Positions 38,274 through 50,310 of a stretch of DNA of 64,000 bases are shown in pieces. Position 1 is the stretch's first letter. Each line of letters begins with the position of its first letter. The translations under genes were made by a program, and so were the position numbers. Below the pieces are notes generated by a model that was not told the origin of the DNA, did not search any database, and worked only from the letters and a program-made list of their open reading frames with translations. Source of the stretch: Styela clava (taxonomy: Eukaryota; Chordata; Ascidiacea; Stolidobranchia; Styelidae); assembly GCF_964204865.1 (NCBI RefSeq), contig NC_135258.1, forward strand, positions 11,957,001 to 12,021,000, given 5' to 3'.

Positions 38274-41200
38274 GTAGGTGGGTCGTCATCTCGGTCGGCA
38301 AGTCATCTCTAATTCCGGTTTACTTCCGGCTGATTTTTTGTGACTGAGCTGTAGGTAGGCCTCGCTTGATTTGCTCAATAAAACGAGCAGTTTCCTGCTT
38401 ATAAAGCCATTTAACCAAACGAGAAGGCCAAAGCAGTTTGCTCGCTTAACACAGGCGTTAGTCACGGTATCATGTAAGGTAGAACACAACCACGCAATGT
38501 TTATACATATCGTTACCTTAAACACAAAACAGATGTCAGAATGTAAAAGACAAAAATGAAAATCATATGCACGGATTCGGTTAACCCTATTGACACTTTT
38601 TAAATGCGAGTTGACCGGATATATACTAAGTTATTATATATACATACAATCGTTGAGGTCAGTGGGTGCCTTAATAAGTTTAATTTCACTTGATTTCAAC
38701 AAATGTTGATATTTTGAGAGTCCAACGTAGTTGGCATAAATGTATTACAGAACGAGGGTAAAAATCACATATTTATCATCCATTTACACCAAATCACAAA
38801 CGAGATGTCGCTGGTAAAATATTATAATCGCAAGCGTTAGTCGTCAATACCTCCAAATTGAATGACACGAGACACATACTTTCCAACCATTTGAAAGATT
38901 ATTCTCTCTTTTCCACGTTCATGTTACAAAACTATAGGTAATAATATTCTATACATACCTTTAACATTTTCAGTCTGTCCAATGTGCATATATTCTCATT
39001 GGTCTGTCGTATAGAATTACTGTGGCAAAAATATTGGCAGTTACAATCTGACTGCCAATCAAACGAAAGAGTTAAAAAATAATTTTATCTGATATTTTTT
39101 CTTGAGTGACAATATCTACAGGAAGTGACGACGTAGTTAATGGAGGCCTGGTGGGCGTTTGAAAACAGCACACTTCTATGAAAGAAAATACTACCTCTGT
39201 CAATGTATAGGTTATAATACCAGCGGACTCTGTTGAAAATCAATTTTTTTGAATGATTGACAACACATAAGCACAATGTCCAAAAGCCTGATTTATGCGT
39301 CCAATGCGCCAGGCCAAAAGCATTATATACCGGTATATGTTTTCTAAATGAAACAAAATCTGAGAATACTCCATTGAGATTCATTATTTTAATGGAAAGC
39401 AAAAGTGGAATTTTGTTTTATCCAGTTGATATTTGATGGGGAATTGGATACAATTACATGTTCGAAACCATACGATTGGTTTAGTTCAGTATAAGAATGC
39501 TATTTTGGTAACATGGTTTACTGGTTACATTCTCTTTCATGTTGCAAAATTTCCTCAAACCTATTGTTGTCAAAACCGAGAATATAGGCTTGCTGTTATG
39601 CGAGCATCACCTAGTGGCTCGAGAAAAGCTGCTGCCACCAACCTTCATCCAGCTCTTTTTGTTTCAGACCAATTCTTGACCATGGGAATAAGGTAGCAGT
39701 TACAGTGGTGTAGGCCTATATTTGAGACGTTAAGTCAATTGACGTAGCGGAAATTGCAAATATAGAAAGCTGACGAAGCTGTCTTTCCTGACTTGACCGA
39801 ACAGGGAATACCTTAAAAATCTGGACTTCATTGTACTCTAAACAGCATTGTGCAGTCCACAGGAAAGAACATTCAATATCAATTTGGTCTATGCATTCAC
39901 CTTGCTTTCTAACTTAATATACAATCTGATACGGCTAATATTAATTTTAACTTGCTCATTATCACTGAATTTGACCGCGAATGTAAATATTGCTCGCAAC
40001 TGAAGTTAACAGACTGCTAACAAGCAAAGTAGTCACAGGTCTACGTAGAGAAAGATGTTTTAAATAACTACATAAGTCAAACTAGAACTCAGCAAAACGC
40101 AAAACACCATTTGTCGTTGTGAATATTGTAGCTTATAATGTTTGAACGCCCATAAAAGTATTATAGTGAAATTTGTGTTCGCCGTTACCGGCATGTCTAA
40201 TTTATATCGGTGTTTTGGTTGGCGTTTATCTGATCATGTCCGAATGACTATTGAAACATACCATTTTGCACATATTATACGGTATTTTTGCTTGGGGTCG
40301 TGTAGTAAAATCTAGAAATCGATTTGGCATATTTTACTATCTGTGGCGTTAAATTTTACGAACTGCTAAACAAACGACGAGCCAATGTGTGATAATCGCG
40401 GATATCGCTATTTGGCACGACGATTTGGACGATTTTAAGTAAGTAAAATATGTGCAAGCTTTTTCGTAATATTTTTTTAATACGCAAGCATGATTCTATC
40501 ATTCCATACATCTTCGGTAACACATACAAGTATTAACCCCCACACAACGTCGCTAGTGTACGATATATACTTATTCATAACGTAATGGCGATTCAAACTG
40601 AGGCTTGACCCCAAAAAGACTTAAAGCAAATGACAGTCAAAAACTCAGATGTTGTGTGATAATGTAGAAAGGTAAGTTACACATGTCAACAATTTTGACC
40701 GTTATCATTCAATAATTTTGTACTCATTATCAATCTGATTGTGGCTAAATATTGGTCACCCCTGAAAATAGTCTGACTACATATTTGAGGAAGAAGTGGT
40801 ATTCACTGCACAGTTTCTACAAGAATAATTCCCTTATCATTTCGATATAAGCTTCCGGGACGTTATAATCGCATATGGTCCAGAATGAAATAAATAAATA
40901 ACAATACCTCAAAAAAGATAAAATTTGACTTCCCGTGGCTTTCTTAATATTCTCTCTGCGAGTGTATGCTACATTGTAGCATATACAAAGCATCTTCGTG
41001 TTAGACTAAAACCTCGTACCTAACTCGTCTCTCAGATATGCTTTTATCAAACCACTGGCTATAAGTGAATTTCATTTATTATCTCTCTTATCAATTAGCC
41101 CTCAGTTTCAAGATTAGGGCGTTTTTATTATATGACAATATTTAAAATGATCCCGAAAATATATAAAAAAAAAGTAGGATATAGCTCAGATTCTATTTTT

Positions 41201-41990
41201 AGTTAATTTATTCTTATTTCCCTTTATCGTTCTCCGTCCGCGTAAGAGTCACTGTTCTATTTTGTATGACATCCTAGTCGTTCGCATATACCTTTAGAAT
41301 GATTCAAAATAGAATTTGAACTAAGGATTGTTGGATGATGACGACTTAACGGTAATTTTCAAACGATGCTTATGTACCATGAATAAATTGAATGTCCAAC
41401 CTGTAATTTTCTCCGTTTCGGTATCCAGGCACAGAGAATTTGATAGTTAAGGATTTACTAATAAACAGGGAAACTATGGAATGCGCACCAGACATGAATG
41501 GACGCGATATGTTTCTAATATAACCATCGCTTATGTTATATCGGGGTCCCAAACACTATTGTACGCAGACACAATGGGTTGCCCTAGCGGTGTACCTTAC
41601 AAAAATGCCGGGTTTTGTGTAAATGTACTACAAATTCGTATTTTTTTGTTACTTGGGGGAAAAACACTGAAATAAGACTTTTTCATGCGTGGTTCATAAA
41701 TGATTCGTAACTTGAAAGAATACTTCATACTCGATTGAATTAATTATTTTTCTTTAAAAATGACGTTAAGACGGTTACATATTTTGTACTAACAAATGCG
41801 ATCATTAAACATCAGAGTTACAGAGCATAGCAACTATGTATTCACCGCTTTGTTTTCATGTATATATCAGCGACCTTCGAACCGATAAACGGGTATCGAA
41901 CTGATGGTGATAATTAAATCACAACCACATATCTAGATCTGGCGAAAATATTTTTGATGCCATGAAAATATGTTTCCAGTCCGTTGTATA

Positions 41991-42573
41991 CAGGGTGTCT
42001 CAAAAGTAAGTATACACTTTTAATTTCGATTTGCTTTTCAGGTACTCATCATAGAGCGTTCATTTCTACAGAAAACATAGTATGGATAAGTAGTAAAATT
42101 TAGGTAATGTTTGCATTTAGGTGCAAAATTGCTGTTTGGCAAAAAGCATGGTAATCAGTGAGGCAAACTCAGCGCCTCGTTAAAGAGAATTTGGAATTAA
42201 TTCGGCTCTGAATGTTTTCCTCAGAGCGTCCGCTCATTGGTCTTCCTGACCTTTGTGCATCAATTACAGATCTAAGTTTACGATGAATTGCATAAATTGT
42301 CCGTCGTGTAGGAGCCGAATTAATTCCATATTCTCTGTTAAAGTGCCGCTGAACTTGCCTAACTGATTTATATGCTTCTTGCCAAACAGCAATTTTGCAC
42401 CTCATTCCTTGGATTAATCTCCTTGTCATTGTGTGGGTTGATGAAAAATCCAAACAATACCTAAATTTTACTACTTGTCCATACTATGTTTTCTGAAGAA
42501 ATGAACGCTCTATGGTGAGCACCTGAAAAGCAAATCAAAATTAAAAGTGTATACTTATTTTTGAGACACTCTG
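41991..42573 (-). mobile_element. Tc1/mariner-type element with very long inverted repeats
   Basis: The ends are CAGGGTGTCTCAAAAGTAAG and its near-inverse, flanked by TA on both sides (41989-41990 and 42574-42575), as expected for IS630/Tc1/mariner insertion. The inverted similarity runs at least 120 bp inward. It resumes inside the transposase-coding part: 42120-42180 on the plus strand matches the minus-strand coding sequence near 42345-42405. The element is therefore an inverted duplication of one transposon end with a deletion in one arm. Confidence 0.85.
42169..42453 (-). pseudogene. Mariner-type transposase N-terminal fragment (HTH)
   Basis: A 94-codon open frame lies inside the mariner-type element. 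It resembles the N-terminal helix-turn-helix region found in Tc1/mariner relatives: a KIAVWQEAYKSVRQVQRHFN helix pair, then APTRRTIYAIHRKL and a SGRP motif. There is no DDE/D catalytic domain after it, so it is a truncated, non-functional relic. Confidence 0.7.
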
Positions 42574-42672
42574 TAGTGTGTAGTCTGTATTGTAATGAAG
42601 AAAAATCACGTAACCTGAAAATAATTTAAGCATAATGGGGTATGTCATGTTTTTAAATAAAAATCGTGTGTG

Positions 42673-42748
42673 AATAACGTACATTTTATGTATAGAACTA
42701 CCGACATGTAAATAACGTACATTTTATGTATAGAACCACTGACATTTG
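42673..42748. repeat. 38-bp tandem duplication
   Basis: Two near-identical units (42673-42710 and 42711-42748) each contain AATAACGTACATTTTATGTA followed by TAGAAC. This is a simple, recent-looking tandem duplication. Confidence 0.8.
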
Positions 42749-43035
42749 TTAGGATTTTGACAGGTTGGTACGTTTCTAATACAGTGCCATGTTCTCCCAG
42801 GCAGATTTTATCGGAGGACTATGTGTCGAAACGTGACGCCATTCTCATAATGCTTTTTATATCTTCACTCTGAAAAATGTTATAGGTAAGCATGTACTAA
42901 GAACTAGGTTTGTTCGAAATACCCAAAAATTGGTTCGTTTGACATTACCCCAAAATTTTACAGGTGGATATTGGCATCGGGATTAATTGCATGATTTGTA
43001 ACTCATGTCGCCAACATAGCCGAACCAACCAATTT

Positions 43036-43898
43036 GGGCAACCCTAAAATGCGGGAAACGGGAACTACGGGAAATGCACTAAAATGCGGGAACTGCGGGA
43101 ACGACGGGAAATTGCAAAAACTAAAATGCGGGAACTACGGGAATGACGGGAACTACGGGAAATTTCACTAAAAAGCGGGAAATTTCACAAAAAGCGGGAA
43201 TGACGGGAAATCGTTTTAAGGTACGGGAAATATTCATTTTGGGGTATGTTTAGGGGAAATTATTCTAGAAAACGAAAGCAATGGTTAATATACGCTTGGG
43301 GGTGTATGTACGTGAAAATTTATCTAAAATGCGGGAACGACGGCAAATCGCGTTAAAGTACGGGAAATACTCATTTCAGTGTATGTTTAGAAGAAATTGC
43401 ACTAGAAAATGGAAGCAACGGGAAATATACGCTTGGGTTGTGTGGATACGGAAATTTCACTAATAGATTCTAATAATATTCGGATTCGGATAATATGTAT
43501 TCGGATAATATGTATGTTAGTACAATTACCCCGTACATGCACACTCAAGTATAAACGGCACTCCGAAAGTATGTGCAACAAGATGACACACAACCTGATC
43601 TCTAACCTGGTATACATACTATGTTCAGGTTGTGCGTCATCTTGTTGCACATACTTCGGGAGCGCCGTATAAACTTGCCGTTGCTTTTGCTATTCAATGC
43701 AAAATTACCCCACACATACTCTAAAATACATATTTCCCATACCCTAAAGCAAATTACCGTCATTCCCGTCTTTTGTGAAATTTCCCGTAGTTCCCGCAAT
43801 TTCAAATTGACAAATTCCCGTCGTTCCCGCAGTTCCCGCTTTTTAGTGCATTTCCCGTAGTTCCCGTCGTTCCCGTTTCCCGCATTTTAGGGTTGCCC
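43036..43898. mobile_element. Foldback element B, 9-bp TSD
   Basis: It begins GGGCAACCCTAAAATGCGGG and ends with the inverse CCCGCATTTTAGGGTTGCCC. A perfect 9-bp duplication, AACCAATTT, flanks it (43027-43035 and 43899-43907). The arms are minisatellites of GCGGGAACGACGGGAA-like units on the left and the inverse on the right. The centre is a palindrome (43561-43598 with 43624-43662) containing AAGTATGTGCAACAAGATG and CACAACCTGA, nearly the same as in element A at 5632-6395. Open frames within the arms are repeat artefacts. Confidence 0.9.
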
Positions 43899-43907
43899 AA
43901 CCAATTT

Positions 43908-46900
43908 GGCAAATTTCAAGAGTTTTGAATGCTGATGTCTAGACGTAGACACTAGTTGCTGCAATTTCGTTAGCTGCAGTTTATTTATCTGCTGAACCAA
44001 GTTCAGCGAACATGAGTGATTTTTTTGGTTAAAAAGCCTGAAGTACACATTAACGATCACAAAATTGAGTTTGATTTAAAGGCAGCTATTTCTTTTAGCT
44101 TTTTCTGATAATCTGGCGTCGCACAAACAACAACAACACAACAACAAAGTGTGGGAACCGCTGGCTCAACTAATAAACAGTCTCTGTGCAGTGAAACCAG
44201 AATTACATGTATTACGCAATAGAGGACGTTGTGATACCAACACAGTTGCACACTCTATTTTAGTCAACGGCCACATTTGGTCATGCAGCCTGTTAAAGTG
44301 TTTCGAAATCGGTAGATTTTGAACCCCAGGGTTAACAGGGTAATATTTATCAATCTGACAAGTCTAAAAATAGATTTTCAGCATCGATGAGTACCCCGCA
44401 GGGTTCGATTGAGACCATGATGGGCTGCATTCGATATTTTTGAAGAGCATGATTCTTATGGCGTTAAACATTGCCAGCGGTATATCACTGATTTGTTGAA
44501 ACTCATGCCAAAATTAGACCTGACATAATATAGATACGACGATAGGCCATTGTACGTATACAAATTATAAGTATAAGTATAAGTTTATTTTATATAATAT
44601 ATATATATTGATTTGGAAGGAAACAATAAAGGAACTCAAGTTAAAATTACAGTGAATGAATATAATTTATATGAATGGCTTTGCAGTTGGAGGTTTTGGA
44701 TTTATGTGAATGCATCTAAAACTGAAAAATAGCACGCAAAAGCACGAAGACGAGACCATGTTTACAACCGGGCTGGAATTCTGTCTGAGTGATTACATAA
44801 ATTTCAAATGTTGCTTCATTGTTGAGCAGTCGTAATTGCCGATTGGTCATTCTCACGGAAACCAGAGTTTCGAGGAAACACTCGTATTAGCAGGGTCAAT
44901 GAATGCCAGTGATGCTGTCGCACTTCATGTCAACAAAAATTTGCCACGTGCTCAACCCAGATCTATAGGATTGACACGGTCCGCCTAGTAAGGCTATTAA
45001 CAAATTCGTAGTCAGCCCAAAACTAATTTGGGTTGGGGCCAATTTTTTTTGTATATGACGTAACACGACGCTTACTCGTGCATTTTGCTCCGAACAAGGC
45101 TAAATAAAATCGGTCGTGTACAAGCAGAGGATACGAACACTGCAATGACTGCCAGAATTTCCAATCAACATGGAAAGTTTTTATGGAGAGTATGCAGCGA
45201 GTAGTCATTGGACCTCATCGCGGTTTTAACTTAAATCAAATGTAATTATTTACATTGCACACCCATATTATGCTGCAAGGGATTTATCGTTTATAACACC
45301 TGTGCAAGGATCCCCTACTCCAGTCCTAACTTTTATAACTATGAGCAGGGAGCAAGGGAAAACAACTTGCTAATGATATTGTATTTAAATTAGCAGGCCA
45401 GAATGTTTCATAAACAAGATTTTAATAAGAATTCCCCATGTGCGTAAAAAGCTTCTTTGTAAGCGTCCCTGTCGTGCGCTGTTTAATTTTAATAACTGCT
45501 TGTGATGAACCCCCGCTGTGCAATATATGCAGAACAACAAATTGTTTATTCGGTTGATTTAGGTCAGTTCGGTAGTGAATCTGACTAGTACATTATGTTC
45601 AATTGTTTACGCCTTATTTGGCAACGGACTATCTGTACCAATATCAGTTGCCTTGTCATTCAAGTACAAGATAGATAGACTATATTATATTGAACATGGA
45701 ATAATTTGGCGCGCTTGTAAACCTGTCGTTGTCGCAAATGTGTATTCAGATAGTTGTTAGGTCTGTGCTGTTCGTTTGGTACCGGAATGACAGTAGGCCT
45801 ATGTTTAAAATTACAGTTATGCATGTATGTACCGTACCTACCGTAGATTCAGAACCGTACCATGGTTACATTCCTTGTCGTTATTACAAATATAATAGGA
45901 CATCATAATCTTATAGTAGCGGTACTAACGGTTAGTTTTAGAATAAGCAGGCATTTTATATGTATGTATGTATGTTTATTTGCTTCAAAAATGTAACAAT
46001 ATCTGCATAATAATTGAACAGTAAAACAGAGACGGGATACATACATTTGTATTGAAACTGATCAGATTAGACCACCATGTAGTTGAGCTGAGATACGGTA
46101 CCGGTAAGTCATGTAAGTTGTATCATTCCGGTACTGATGGCCTCAATAATGGTTTCGTAAAATGTTTTATTATTCAATTTGTGCGCAAAGAGAAGCATGG
46201 TACCGGTACCGTATCCTGCTGTACTCAGTTTACCATAGCATCATAGATCAGTAGATGCAGATTTGCAGGCGCGAAGCCAGGATTTTTAATGGGGTGAAAA
46301 TTGTGTGTCGTTTAAAGCGAAACACCGTTGCGTGCAGCTCGCGTCCCTTTGCAGACGCCGTTCGGAGAATATTATGCATGTTCTATTTCAAACATATATA
46401 CTCATCGTCGACCATTAATCCGTAATCGGCAATAACCATGTCGCATTGTTCGCTCTTCGTTCTTTCATAAATGTGCTAGCTATTTGACGGGAGAAACAAA
46501 TGTAACCGTATTTAGAAATAAAACGATAACAATCGTGAAAATTAATTTTAAGAGAGGCCTACAACTTGCGGATGTCAGTGGCATCATCGATACCTTTAAT
46601 TAACAAGTCGATACCTTTGGAATTCATCGATAGTGGCATTATAATCGTACACATAAAACATACACAAATGTAGCATCGATTAAACGTGAATCAAATGTAA
46701 ACTACTACTTGTTGTAATTTATTGTTAATCTAGTCAAATTTTTATCGTCATTCAATAAGATATTCACATGCGCCGTGATAGTGAGCGAAATCGAATATTT
46801 TTGGGAATCGGATAATTCGAATATTGTTAACGAATACCGATAACGAGTATTGTCGATACTCCTTTAGAAAATTACTAGAAGACTTAAAACTCTGTAACAA

Positions 46901-48690
46901 CGCGGCATAATCGCTGATCCTTTTTTTCGCCGCGATCGTTTCGAAAGTTTCGATGTTGGTAAGATATTATGAGCGTGTTCGGAAATTTCGCGGCAGGAAA
47001 TTTCGCCGTAGGAAATCTCGCTGCGAGAAACTTCGCCTCATGGGATTAGGGTTAGGTTATGCTCTTGAATAGCAAATGTTTTTTAAATAAAAAGGTACTT
47101 CAAAAACCTAACTGTTTTTATCACAAATACTGTGAGTTCACATCGGCGACAGGTGTTGAAGACGACTATTAATGGTGGACAAAAAAAAAATAATTTTAAA
47201 AATACCCATTCAAAATGGCATGTGGTTTGGGCGCCAAGAGGGGTTAAGAAGTGAATTCACAACACAAATTAATTTGAATGTGATTTTTAGCGGATTTGTT
47301 CTTCCACGTCACAGTTTGTAAATTACGGACCCAATTTTAAGCGTACAATATTATCATTACTGAACTCGGGATGCGGATATTTATAAAGATGATAGTTGAT
47401 TTTTCAAGCTTTTACATTTCGATTGTGTCTGTGTTATTTTCGTATAAATAATAATAAATGATATAAATTTAAATCGACAGCATTTCATCTTGGTGAAAAT
47501 AATATTTTCCCTTGAAATCTCGGGAAATTTTCATAGAATACATTATTATCTTTATCTAATTTGACGTTTCTGAAGTTACAAAACGGAGTTGATGCGCTTC
47601 GTGCAACATTGGGAATTGAAAAGATACGATAGGCACAGAAAGAAAACAAAAAACCCAATAACGCAAAGATTTCTCACATTTATCATTTCTGTCTGTTAGC
47701 GATAATCGTAGGTGATTCTCACGGAATTCAAGCTATTGTTTTAGCGACGGCGATGCGTAATGTCATATCTCAATTACTATGAAGATAAGCGTCATTATCA
47801 GAGCCAACTAAAAGAAATAACGTATCCTAAGCGCAATTAAAAGTCTCTTGGTGTTGCGTTAAGGTATTTCCGCACAAAATATTGTAATCTTGACAACGAA
47901 ATGACAATGCGCTTACTCTAAAACGGCAATGTGGTTTGTTTTTCTTCAGGCATAAGGTAGAACACTCCTATAAAGAATATTTTCAGAAGAGCTGGGAGTT
48001 GGGACGCCCGATGGCTATGCACTTAGATATGGGCCCAAGTTTAGAAACACGGTTGCCCTCAATGCATTTGTGTGTGGCAGCTGTACCATATTGTAGTTTT
48101 TTATTTAAACTAGTTATTCATATTTTCGTAGTTTTTTCCCCATAAATATATCTTGTCCAATGCTGCTTAAATCAATTCATGTGGTACCTTGTATGCTCTT
48201 TACTCCCATCTACGGTAGTGAAAGGGTCAAAAGGTCATATTGTGTCAGCTGTGACTGTCTCCTCATTCTTATTTCTTTTACAACAATTGTACAAGATGTT
48301 AAACAGATTATTTATGATAATATAGACTATAATGTGTGTAAATATAGGTAATTACAAATTTTAGAACATTGGTGTAGTATGGTTGAAAAATGAAGAGAGG
48401 TATGGTGCAGCAGGAAAGTCGCATGAGGAGTTGTACATATTAGCCAATCATGTATAGGTAAAATTACGGATTGGGGATTAATATTTAGTCTCAGAAGTAC
48501 ATTGGGATGACAGAACCATTTTCTAGTAATTCAATTATTCACTGATTGAGGAAATTTATGCAATATGGGCTAATACTTGCTTACCAAATTATTTTTTTTC
48601 TGAGAAAAAAGAAAGTCGTAATATAAACTGAGCCACCACAAATGTAAGGTTTGTTGGTCCAGCCAAGCTATGACACTGGACACCAATCTT
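43908..48690. other. Intergenic sequence with repeats, no recognised gene
   Basis: It contains the third copy of the 2680/4787 repeat (44640-44900), a SINE-tail-like word (TGCTCCGAACAAGGC near 45088), TACCGGTA at 46099 and 46201, and a short array of GGAAATTTCGC-like units at 46978-47040 followed by TTAGGGTTAGG. Short open frames here have no recognisable content. Confidence 0.45.
44640..44900 (+). repeat. Dispersed repeat family, unit 3
   Basis: It shares AACTGAAAAATAGCACGC, ACGAGACCATGTTTACAACC, CTGTCTGAGTGA and CCGATTGGTCATT-like blocks, in the same order and orientation, with 2680-2984 and 4787-5100, at a distance of about 40 kb. This shows the family is dispersed and not only a local duplication. 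Confidence 0.6.
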
Positions 48691-48691
48691 T

Positions 48692-48878
48692 ATCGCTTCT
48701 CGGCCTTTTGGCTAAGATCAAGTGTAGTATCTGTTCTTTTCAGATTAATACCTGAAATGTGGGGTACTCCCCCACTCTTGTATTAATTTGATTTTTGTAC
48801 CTCAGGGTTTGGTTTTGTGGCTTGCCACACCACTCCCACGGGTTGTCCTGTTATTGCAGTACCTCCAGGTTCGGCCCA
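48692..48878 (+). ncRNA. U2: U2 spliceosomal RNA
   Basis: Starts ATCGCTTCTCGGCCTTTTGG, the universal U2 5' end. The branch-point recognition element GTAGTA is at 48724-48729. An Sm-type site GATTTTTG precedes the 3' stem-loops, and the 3' loop TATTGCAGTACCTCCAGG is canonical. The length of about 187 nt equals that of metazoan U2. As the RNA of the U2 snRNP it pairs with the intron branch site. It should be transcribed by RNA polymerase II from a snRNA promoter, which I cannot delimit. A perfect 7-bp hairpin follows at 48880-48896. This copy has all expected motifs and is the likelier functional one. Confidence 0.93.
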
Positions 48879-48888
48879 CTCTCCACAT

Positions 48889-49130
48889 CGTGGAGATTCT
48901 TTCATACAATAAATAGGTAATTAGAAGTAGAAGGGCTTTCAGGACGGCTGAAGCTACAACCGGACGTCGGTTAGCCAGTCCAGCAGTCTTTCCGCACTTG
49001 ATTATTTATCGCGGAGATCCTTTCATACAATAAATAGGTAATTAGCAATAGAAGGACTTTGAGGACGGTTGAAGCAATAACCGGACATCGGTTAGCCAGT
49101 CCAGCAGTCTTTTCGCACTTGATTATCCTT
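48889..49130 (+). repeat. 121-bp tandem duplication between U2 copies
   Basis: Two similar units (48889-49009 and 49010-49130) share CTTTCATACAATAAATAGGT, AACCGGAC-TCGGTTAGCC and AGTCCAGCAGTCTTT. Unit 1 begins inside the hairpin that follows the first U2. The block looks like a piece of the U2 locus that was duplicated locally. Confidence 0.8.
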
Positions 49131-49504
49131 GCATAGGATTCCGACTTGCAAACCTACGCAGGGTAATCAGAGGTGTGGTGGCGAGATCATTCCTAATGCT
49201 TAGCATTGCTTTCAGAATACATGGATATATTTGGAATAGCAACTTAGTCGTTTTAAATCAGAGAATTGAGGAATAACTGACAGCCAAACAATATCTGTCA
49301 TAGATAGATATTACACTTGCAATTACAATAATAACATTGTTTTCAAAGTATAGAATAGAATGTCTCACCGGACAGAAATGCTGTAGGCTAGTATTTTTAC
49401 CACAATGAAAAAAGATCAGTTTGGTGGTTTTGTTACAGCCACCATAACTTTAAGATCAGAAGATTAGTTCAGTCAAATAGAGTGAGGGCCTGAGAGCAGA
49501 TGGT

Positions 49505-49690
49505 GTCGCTTATCGGCCTTTTGGCCAAGATCAAGTGTAGTATCTGTTCTTTTCAGAATAATACCTGAAATGTTGGGTACTCCCTCACTCTTGTATTAAT
49601 TTGAATTTTGCACCTCAGGGTTAGGCGTTGTGGCTTGCCACACCACTCCCCCGGGTTGTCCTGTTATTGCAGTACCTCCAGGTTAGGCCC
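49505..49690 (+). ncRNA. U2: Second U2 snRNA copy, variant or pseudogene
   Basis: It is about 93% like the copy at 48692, with roughly a dozen substitutions: first base G for A, CTTATCGG for CTTCTCGG, and CAGAATAAT for CAGATTAAT. GTAGTA (49537-49542) and the 3' loop are intact, and the Sm-like site is shortened to AATTTTG. The similarity extends beyond the 3' end into the flanking hairpin (49693-49709), so it arose by DNA duplication, not retroposition. The upstream flanks differ. Whether it is transcribed is unclear. Confidence 0.8.
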
Positions 49691-50310
49691 GCTCTCCACA
49701 TTGTGAAGATCCTACTGTCCTATGCAATAATGTTAGTTAAACAGAAGTGTAGTTGTAAGAAGGGTATGTGTAAAATTGCGGGTCCGAGTTTTACAGATGG
49801 CAGCTTCTTCTTGTGCATATTTACTTATTTTAAACGCCCTGAACCTCTCCATTGCAGTTTTTTTTTCAAAATGTATTCAATGAAAACCATTATTGGTATT
49901 ATGCTGTGTACAAGTTTCACTGACCAATGACTATGACGCTTGTTTAAAATTATAGTGGCATTGAATTCACAATTTGAAATTCGTATTACAAGACTCATCG
50001 CTTTATATTATAGGCTATATGAATGTTTTGAGTCTTGGAGCTATTTCTGTATTTTGTAGATTTTCTTTTCTAGAGTTAGAATGTTGAATTGAATTGGTTT
50101 TAAATTTCAGTATAATCTGAATATACGTTGAAGTTTGCAGTGTTGTTTATAATTGAATATCAAGATGAGCTCATTGCAGCATTGTAGGGCAGTATGGTAA
50201 TGCAAAGTCAGAATGTAGGTCCTGATGGTTACTTATCTAAACTAGATACCGTATGTAATGTCCACTTTATTTTAACAGGAATAGGTTATATAACTACCAT
50301 TTATATCACC

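Larger units (their letters stand above)
29033..41988. other. 13 kb without a nameable gene
   Basis: Mostly AT-rich, with stops in all frames. A few short segments flanked by good splice signals (listed separately) could be exons of a fast-evolving gene. A small CpG-richer patch lies near 33020-33090. No tRNA, rRNA or transposon core was recognised. Confidence 0.4.

Noticed and set aside
39085-39402. 105-codon open frame (-)
   Set aside because: No family resemblance and no supporting context.
43036-43898. Could the regular repeats be a CRISPR array?
   Set aside because: This is eukaryotic DNA. Units are contiguous or degenerate without unique spacers, and the arms are inverted with target duplications.
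49628-49930. 100-codon open frame overlapping the second U2
   Set aside because: Its first part is the translated U2 RNA; the remainder shows nothing recognisable.
50194-50310. N-terminal extension of DCUN1D1 from an upstream in-frame ATG
   Set aside because: The extension has no family similarity. The alignment and a better start context (ACCATG) support 50311, and a splice acceptor lies inside the extension.
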